Shown here one piece after another: positions 58,300-64,000 of a stretch of 64,000 bases of DNA. Position 1 is the stretch's first letter; every line of letters starts with the position of its first letter. The position numbers and the translations under genes were made by a program. Source of the DNA: an uncultured Ruminococcus sp. (GTDB lineage: Bacteria > Bacillota > Clostridia > Oscillospirales > Acutalibacteraceae); NCBI GenBank assembly GCA_902793125.1, contig CADBCC010000009.1, forward strand, positions 1 through 64,000, in the 5' to 3' direction. The notes under the pieces were generated by a model. It did no database searches and had not been told where the DNA came from. It was given only the letters and a program-made list of their open reading frames with translations.

Positions 58300-60900
58300 A
58301 TGGGAAAATTATCTCCAATGATGCAGCAATACTTGAAAATTAAAGATGAAAATAAAGATTGCATATTGTTTTTCAGATTGGGCGATTTTTATGAAATGTT
58401 TTTTGATGACGCAAAATTAGCGTCAAAAGAACTTGAACTCACTCTTACAGGACGTGACTGCGGACTTGAGGAACGCGCACCGATGTGCGGAGTTCCGTAT
58501 CACAGCTGTGAAAGCTACATAGCTCGTCTTGTGCAAAAAGGTTATAAAGTCGCTATCTGCGAACAGATGGAAGATCCGTCTAAAGCTAAAACAATTGTAC
58601 AAAGGGATATTGTAAGAGTTGTTACACCCGGTACTGTAATTGAGAGCAGTATGCTGGACGAAAGCCGAAATAATTATATTTCCTGTATTTATTCCGAAAA
58701 CAAAACTGTTGCAATGTGTTTTTGCGATATTTCTACAGGAGAATTATACGCAACTGATTTTAAAGGAAAAGACTGTTTAGAAAGAATTAAAAGCCAGCTT
58801 ACAAGTTATAACCCGAGAGAAATTCTTATTGGCGGAGATGTTGTTAAATTTAAAGAACTTCCCGATTTTATAAAGGACAAGCTTTCAACGAATGTTGAAA
58901 TGCTTCCCGACGAAAACTTTGCGAGTCTTATTTGTGATGATATTGTTAAGAATCAGTTTAAAGATGATTATGAAATTATAAAAGAAAAGCCTCTTATTAT
59001 AAGCGCTTTGGGAGCTTTGATTTCGTATTTACTTGATACTCAGAAAAACGGACTTGAACGTATTAATCATATTAATCTGTTTTCCGAGAATCAGTTTTTG
59101 AAGCTTGATTTCAACACTCAGCGTAATTTAGAGCTTACTCAGACAATGCTTACAAAAGAAAAGAAAGGCTCTCTGCTTTGGGTGCTTGATAAAACCAAGA
59201 CTTCTATGGGAAAAAGGCTTTTAAGAAGCTGGATTGAAAAACCCCTTTTAAATGTAACGAAAATAATTAACCGGCAAAGCGCGATCGAGGAAATTGTTAA
59301 CGATACTGTTCTGCGTCTTGATTTAACAGCCGCTATGGTTGGTATATTTGACATAGAACGTCTTATGACTAATATCGTTTACGGTTCGGCAAAAGGCAGG
59401 GAACTTCGTTCACTTGCCGGCGCAATAGAGAAACTTCCGCAGATTAAAGAGCTTTTAAAGGACTCTAAATCGAGTCTTTTAAATCTGCTTTACAATAAAC
59501 TTGATACGCTTGAAGATATTTTTAAACTTATTGATGACGCAATTGTTGAGGAACCACCTTTTTCTGTAAAAGAAGGCGGAATAATTAAACGCGGATATAA
59601 TGCTGAGCTTGATGAAGTAAGCGAAGATATGAATAATTCTACGGGTATTTTATCCAAGCTTGAAGAAGAACAGAGAGAGCTTACAAAAATCCCGAAACTA
59701 AGAGTAGGATATAACAGGGTTTTCGGATATTATATCGAAGTAACCAATTCTTATAAAGATATGGTTCCTGAAAATTATATCCGCAAACAGACTCTTACTA
59801 ACTGCGAGCGCTATATTACTCAGGAATTAAAAGATATTGAGGGACGTATTTTAGGCGCTAAAGATAAAGCTATTGCGCTTGAATATAAAATTTTTGATAA
59901 TATAAGAAAACAGGTAGCTTCTCAACTTGAACGTATTCAAAGTTCCGCTTCAGCTATTGCGGAGCTTGATGTGCTAAATTCGCTCGCGAATGTTGCCGCG
60001 GATAATCGGTACGTACGGCCTGACGTTAATCTTAAAGATAATATTATTCTTAAAGACAGCCGCCATCCCGTAGTTGAACAAATTTTAAAGGGAAGCCCGT
60101 TTGTTCCGAATGACGTTTATCTTAACTGTTCGGCAAATCGTGTCGCAATAATTACAGGTCCCAATATGGCGGGTAAGTCAACATATATGCGCCAGGTTGC
60201 GCTTATTGTTCTTATGGCTCAGATTGGAAGTTTTGTACCCGCCGCAAAAGCTGAAATCGGAATTGTAGACAGTATATTTACTCGAGTAGGCGCTTCCGAC
60301 GATTTAGCATCCGGCCAGTCCACATTTATGGTGGAGATGAGTGAAGTTGCGAATATTGTCTTAAACGCTACGTCAAAATCACTTCTTATTCTTGATGAAA
60401 TCGGAAGGGGAACTTCAACCTTTGACGGAATGAGTATTGCGAGAGCTGTTCTTGAATATGTCGCCGATAAGAAAAAACTCGGCGCAAAAGCTCTTTTCGC
60501 GACTCATTATCACGAGCTTACTGTACTTGAAGAAGTTATTGAAGGAGTAAATAACTACAATATAGCCGTTAAGAAAAAAGGCGACGATATTACGTTTTTA
60601 AGAAGAATTGTTCCCGGCGGAGCAGATGACAGCTATGGAATAGAAGTTGCCAAACTTGCGGGTATCCCCGATGTAATTACCGACAGAGCGAAAGAAATTT
60701 TATTTGAGCTCGAAAGCGGAAAAGTTAATACGGAAAATATAATTAATAAAACTAAAAAGTCGGCGGAAGATATTGAACAGCTGAGTTTGCTTCCGAGTAT
60801 TGACTCGGCAATCGCCGAAAAGCTTAACGGAGTTGATTTAAATACATTAACCCCGATTGAAGCTATGAATTTATTATACGAATTAAAAAATATGATTTAG
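58300..60900 (+). CDS. mutS: DNA mismatch repair protein MutS
   Basis: An 866-residue mismatch sensor. Mismatch-binding Phe-x-Glu in FRLGDFYEMFFDDA (about 29-32), LTGRDCG, ERAPMCGVPYHS, clamp and lever domains, then the ATPase: ITGPNMAGKSTYMRQ (Walker A), FTRVGASDDLASGQSTFM, LILDEIGRGTSTFDG (Walker B) and FATHYHELT. GAAAGGGGTGAG precedes the ATG. Confidence 0.97.
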   Translation: MGKLSPMMQQYLKIKDENKDCILFFRLGDFYEMFFDDAKLASKELELTLTGRDCGLEERAPMCGVPYHSCESYIARLVQKGYKVAICEQMEDPSKAKTIVQRDIVRVVTPGTVIESSMLDESRNNYISCIYSENKTVAMCFCDISTGELYATDFKGKDCLERIKSQLTSYNPREILIGGDVVKFKELPDFIKDKLSTNVEMLPDENFASLICDDIVKNQFKDDYEIIKEKPLIISALGALISYLLDTQKNGLERINHINLFSENQFLKLDFNTQRNLELTQTMLTKEKKGSLLWVLDKTKTSMGKRLLRSWIEKPLLNVTKIINRQSAIEEIVNDTVLRLDLTAAMVGIFDIERLMTNIVYGSAKGRELRSLAGAIEKLPQIKELLKDSKSSLLNLLYNKLDTLEDIFKLIDDAIVEEPPFSVKEGGIIKRGYNAELDEVSEDMNNSTGILSKLEEEQRELTKIPKLRVGYNRVFGYYIEVTNSYKDMVPENYIRKQTLTNCERYITQELKDIEGRILGAKDKAIALEYKIFDNIRKQVASQLERIQSSASAIAELDVLNSLANVAADNRYVRPDVNLKDNIILKDSRHPVVEQILKGSPFVPNDVYLNCSANRVAIITGPNMAGKSTYMRQVALIVLMAQIGSFVPAAKAEIGIVDSIFTRVGASDDLASGQSTFMVEMSEVANIVLNATSKSLLILDEIGRGTSTFDGMSIARAVLEYVADKKKLGAKALFATHYHELTVLEEVIEGVNNYNIAVKKKGDDITFLRRIVPGGADDSYGIEVAKLAGIPDVITDRAKEILFELESGKVNTENIINKTKKSAEDIEQLSLLPSIDSAIAEKLNGVDLNTLTPIEAMNLLYELKNMI

Positions 60901-60912
60901 GTGGTGAAATAA

Positions 60913-62898
60913 ATGGGTGTAATTAATGTTTTGGATAAGCATGTTGCGGAATTAATTGCCGCGGGCGAGGTTGTTGAAAGACCTGCTTCGGCTATAAAAG
61001 AAATGATTGAAAATTCAATAGATGCGGGTGCTACAGATATTACTGTTGAAATCCAAAACGGCGGCATTACATTTATGAGAGTCACCGATAATGGATGCGG
61101 TATTATGCGCGATGATGTCAAACTTGCGTTTTTACCGCACGCTACAAGTAAAATTAAGCTTGAAAATGATCTTGACAGTATTTCTACTTTAGGCTTCAGA
61201 GGAGAAGCGCTTTCTTCAATATCATCTGTTTCAAAACTTCAGCTTTTAACACGGCATAAAAGCGAAGAAATCGGTACATCCTATGAAATTGACGGCGGAG
61301 AAGAAATTTTGTTTGACGACGCTGGATGTCCTGTCGGAACAACAATTATTGTAAGAGATTTATTCTACAATATTCCAGCAAGAATGAAGTTCTTAAAAAA
61401 AGACAGAGCCGAGGGCAACGCTGTTGCCAATGTTATTGACAAAGAAGCTTTAGCCCATCCTGAGATTTCATTTGCTTTTATAAGAGACGGAAAGCGTTCT
61501 CTTAATACGTCGGGTGATTCTAAATTATTATCGGCTGTTTATTCCGTATACGGCAGGGATTTTGCGTCCGGATTAATACCCGTTAATTACGAATTAAACG
61601 CTATTGCTGTTAAGGGATATATTTCAAAGCCTGTTAACGCGCGCCCCAACAGAAGTATGCAAAACTTTTTTATAAACGGACGTTATGTAAAATCTGTTAC
61701 GGCTATGGCTGCAATCGAGGAAGCGTGCAAAGGTAATGTGATGGTTGGAAAATTCCCCGCTTGTGTGTTACATATCTCAATACCTTATGAAGCAATCGAC
61801 GTTAATGTGCATCCCTCAAAAATAGAAGTTCGGTTTATTAACGAGCGTCCTGTTTTTGACGCTGTTTACCACGCTGTAAAAACTTCGCTTAACAATAACG
61901 ACGAAAGAAAATCCGTTACTTTTAATAACAAAAGCAATGATAACGCTTTTTCCGATATAAAAAAGCCCAAACCGTTTATTTCAACTCCGGCTGTTTTTGA
62001 GAAAAAAGAAACCGAAGTTAAAAACACCGATCCTATTGCGGCTTTAGACGAGGTAATAAAAACAACTAAACCTATAGGTGATTTAAACGCTTCGGTAAGC
62101 AATTACGAAATACCTCTTGATATCTATTCAAAAGAAGCCGTAAAACGTAATGAAAACATTGAAAATAAAATAAAAGAGAATTGTGATAAAAAGACACCTG
62201 TAGATACAACAATTGTTTTTAAAGAAAAGCCTGAGAAAAAAGATGTAGAAAATATTGAACCGGATATTTTTATTAAAGCTGAAAAGAAGATTGAAAAAGA
62301 ACCTCAGCCTTTATATAAAGAGCCTGAAAACAAACTCTCATTTATCGGTGAAGCTTTTAAAACATATATTTTTGTTGAAAAAAACGACAAAGAGATTATT
62401 ATAATTGATAAACACGCCGCTCACGAGCGAATGATTTACGAAAAACTAAAACAGGATAGGGGAGCGGGATTTTCACAAATGCTTCTGCAACCTGTAACTG
62501 TAGTTTTAAATAAAAAAGATTACGACGCCGCAATAAATAACCTTGATATGTTTAAGGAATGTGCATTTGACGTTGAGGATTTCGGTAACGGAAGTCTTAT
62601 AGTCAGAGCTGCTCCGCAATATCTTGATATTGACGATATTGAATCTTCGGTAATTGAAATGTCAGGTTATATCGCGCAGAATAAAAAAGATATCCGCAGC
62701 GAAAAAATGGATTGGATATATCACAACATTGCCTGCAGAGCCGCTATTAAAGGCGGAAATACCAGCACGGATAAAGAACTTATGGATATTGCAAATAAGC
62801 TTGATAACGATCCAACGCTTAGATATTGTCCGCATGGACGTCCTGTGTGCGTTGTTATGAGCAAATATGAGCTCGAAAAGCAATTCGGAAGAGTGTAA
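60913..62898 (+). CDS. mutL: DNA mismatch repair protein MutL
   Basis: A 661-residue GHKL ATPase that relays the MutS signal. VAELIAAGEVVERPASAIKE, ENSIDAGATDI, DNGCGI, HATSKI and GFRGEALSSI in the ATPase; a long low-complexity Lys/Glu/Pro linker (about 330-470); C-terminal nicking-endonuclease motifs DKHAAHERMIYE (usually DQHAxxE), ACRAAIKGG and CPHGRPV. It is therefore the endonuclease type, as in bacteria without MutH. 12 bases after mutS. Confidence 0.95.
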   Translation: MGVINVLDKHVAELIAAGEVVERPASAIKEMIENSIDAGATDITVEIQNGGITFMRVTDNGCGIMRDDVKLAFLPHATSKIKLENDLDSISTLGFRGEALSSISSVSKLQLLTRHKSEEIGTSYEIDGGEEILFDDAGCPVGTTIIVRDLFYNIPARMKFLKKDRAEGNAVANVIDKEALAHPEISFAFIRDGKRSLNTSGDSKLLSAVYSVYGRDFASGLIPVNYELNAIAVKGYISKPVNARPNRSMQNFFINGRYVKSVTAMAAIEEACKGNVMVGKFPACVLHISIPYEAIDVNVHPSKIEVRFINERPVFDAVYHAVKTSLNNNDERKSVTFNNKSNDNAFSDIKKPKPFISTPAVFEKKETEVKNTDPIAALDEVIKTTKPIGDLNASVSNYEIPLDIYSKEAVKRNENIENKIKENCDKKTPVDTTIVFKEKPEKKDVENIEPDIFIKAEKKIEKEPQPLYKEPENKLSFIGEAFKTYIFVEKNDKEIIIIDKHAAHERMIYEKLKQDRGAGFSQMLLQPVTVVLNKKDYDAAINNLDMFKECAFDVEDFGNGSLIVRAAPQYLDIDDIESSVIEMSGYIAQNKKDIRSEKMDWIYHNIACRAAIKGGNTSTDKELMDIANKLDNDPTLRYCPHGRPVCVVMSKYELEKQFGRV

Positions 62899-62903
62899 AT
62901 ATT

Positions 62904-63848
62904 ATGAAAAAGCTTCTTGTCGTTGTCGGTCCTACCGCCTCGGGTAAAACAAGTCTTTCAATTGAACTTGCAAAAAAATATAACGGAGAGATTGTTTCCG
63001 CCGACAGTATGCAGATATACCGCGGAATGAAAATCGCTACCGCAAAACCTGACGAAAATGAAATGTCGGGTATAAAGCACTACCTTATTGATTTTCTTGA
63101 TCCCGATCAGTCTTATTCAGTCGGAAAATATGTTGAGGACGCAAAATCTGCTGTTGAAAAAATTTTAAGTAAAAATAAGATTCCGATTTTATGCGGCGGT
63201 ACGGGACTTTATATTGATTCATTTTTAAACGGAATTGATTTTGTTGACGACAGCTCTGATATAGAACTCAGAAATGAGTTATACAAATTAGCTGATGAAA
63301 AAGGTATTGATTATCTTCTTAAAAAACTTCTGGAGATTGATCCTTATTCGTATATGCGTCTTTATGAACAGCGTAATCTAAAAAGAATTGTACGCGCTAT
63401 TGAGTTTTACAAAAAGACAGGTGTTACTATTTCCGAACAGATTGAAAACAGCCGTAATAATGAATTTGAATACGATTATTTATGTTTCGGGCTTAAAGCG
63501 TCGGACCGTCAGTATCTGTATAACAGAATTAACAAACGTGTTGATATTATGGTTGAAAACGGACTTGTACAGGAAGCTCAGGATGTGTTACAATCAGATT
63601 TAAGCGAGACATCGTCTAAAGCTATAGGATATAAACAGCTGATACCGTATTTTAATAACGAAGCTTCACTCGAAGAGTGTATTGAAAGAATTAAAACCGA
63701 AACCCGTCGTTACGCTAAACGCCAGTTAACATGGTTTAAACGTAATAAAAATATAAATTGGATAAATATTGATGAAATAAAAACAACCGAAGAACAGTTG
63801 AACTTTATTTCGGAAATAATAGATAACCGAGGATTTTTTAATGGATAA
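62904..63848 (+). CDS. miaA: tRNA dimethylallyltransferase
   Basis: A 314-residue enzyme adding the isopentenyl group to A37 of tRNAs reading UNN codons, the substrate of MiaB in the same run. P-loop VVGPTASGKTSLSIELA, SADSMQIYRGMKIATAKP, HYLIDFLDP, LCGGTGLYIDSFL, NLKRIVRAIEFY and RYAKRQLTWFKR are diagnostic. It starts 5 bases after mutL and overlaps the next gene by 8 bases. Confidence 0.96.
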   Translation: MKKLLVVVGPTASGKTSLSIELAKKYNGEIVSADSMQIYRGMKIATAKPDENEMSGIKHYLIDFLDPDQSYSVGKYVEDAKSAVEKILSKNKIPILCGGTGLYIDSFLNGIDFVDDSSDIELRNELYKLADEKGIDYLLKKLLEIDPYSYMRLYEQRNLKRIVRAIEFYKKTGVTISEQIENSRNNEFEYDYLCFGLKASDRQYLYNRINKRVDIMVENGLVQEAQDVLQSDLSETSSKAIGYKQLIPYFNNEASLEECIERIKTETRRYAKRQLTWFKRNKNINWINIDEIKTTEEQLNFISEIIDNRGFFNG

Positions 63849-64000
63849 ATTATTATTTAAAAGAATTATAATTGGTCTTTTGTCTGTAAGTATATGTGCC
63901 TATATTGTTTATCTAATAGTAAGCGCGAATTTTGTTAACGCTGTACAGACCGAAGAGGCTGTATCTACAACAATATCTGACGAAATAAGCGCTAAAGCCT
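63841..64000 (+). CDS. Start of a membrane-anchored protein, cut by the window edge
   Basis: Only 53 codons are visible. After a short basic start (MDKLLFKRI) comes one transmembrane helix (about 8-28), then an outside-facing acidic segment (TEEAVSTTISDEISAKA). The look and the place after miaA recall the HlyD-like membrane proteins found there in related Clostridia, but too little is present to be sure. GAGG lies about 9 bases before the ATG. Confidence 0.55.
   Translation, partial: MDKLLFKRIIIGLLSVSICAYIVYLIVSANFVNAVQTEEAVSTTISDEISAKA

Noticed and set aside
62400..62440. MutL endonuclease loss because DQHA reads DKHA
   Set aside because: The metal-binding Asp, His and both Glu of the motif are kept, and the other C-terminal motifs are intact, so loss of activity is not supported.
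1..64000. CRISPR array, prophage, transposon, restriction or toxin system
   Set aside because: No spaced direct repeats, integrase, transposase, methylase-nuclease pair or toxin-antitoxin pair was seen; the window is nearly all housekeeping genes.

Overview
The window comes from a low-GC, Gram-positive, spore-forming bacterium, most likely a Clostridia member of the Ruminococcaceae/Oscillospiraceae type. The evidence is AT-rich DNA, strong GGAGG ribosome binding sites, sigma-A promoters of the TTGACA/TATAAT type, a spoIVB-spo0A pair plus YunB and a BofA-like protein, CDP-polyol polymer genes of a Gram-positive envelope, and gene orders typical of Firmicutes (rnc-smc-ftsY, infC-rpmI-rplT, miaB-ylbF/ymcA-mutS-mutL-miaA). 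It is dense chromosomal housekeeping DNA. I saw no insertion sequence, prophage, CRISPR array, rRNA or tRNA, and no gene-free stretch longer than 300 bases.

Layout. 1-2.2 kb is a small accessory patch: a lipoprotein, a decayed NUDIX gene, an HTH/zinc-ribbon regulator and a nitroreductase. 2.3-10 kb runs pyrE, radC, uvrB and then a divergent type II topoisomerase pair. 10-12.7 kb has secG, a BofA-like gene, a DUF4364 gene and an NfeD/stomatin operon. 12.8-19.7 kb is a purine operon, purE-purF-purM-purN-purO-type cyclohydrolase-stand-alone AICAR transformylase-purD. 19.7-24.3 kb, on the minus strand, holds a copper ATPase, spo0A and spoIVB. 24.4-30 kb has a CtpE-like P-type ATPase with a small membrane partner, cca, tadA and a CPBP protease. 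30.1-34.5 kb is a CDP-polyol (teichoic-acid-like) cluster. 34.5-35.8 kb is infC-rpmI-rplT behind an attenuator-like leader. 35.9-52.7 kb is a long plus-strand run: rRNA methylase, dprA, topA, trmFO, plsX, rnc, a radical SAM gene, smc, ftsY, rdgB, yhbY, yqeK, rsfS, leuS. 52.7-64 kb has rpsU, aroQ, an Xaa-Pro peptidase, efp, a zinc-ribbon protein, yunB, miaB, a YlbF/RicA-like gene, mutS, mutL, miaA and the start of a membrane protein.

Most striking observations. (1) smc is one intact 1173-codon frame, but about 15 codons covering the whole Walker A P-loop are missing while the signature motif and Walker B remain. (2) The radical SAM gene between rnc and smc has no AUG, GUG or UUG start upstream of its CxxxCxxC motif; the only start that fits the family is AUU at 42936, overlapping the rnc stop. 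infC likewise appears to start at AUC. (3) The topoisomerase pair is far from the gyrase consensus, with Ala at the usual quinolone-contact Ser and no GyrA box. (4) Purine synthesis uses a split PurH: an archaeal-type PurO cyclohydrolase plus a stand-alone transformylase. (5) A TarI/TarJ/TarL-like cluster carries a pentulose-phosphate epimerase, which suggests a polymer other than plain ribitol phosphate. (6) Spo0A has Glu-Glu in place of the usual N-terminal Asp pair of its receiver. (7) The hairpin before yunB carries the yunB Shine-Dalgarno in its 3' arm.
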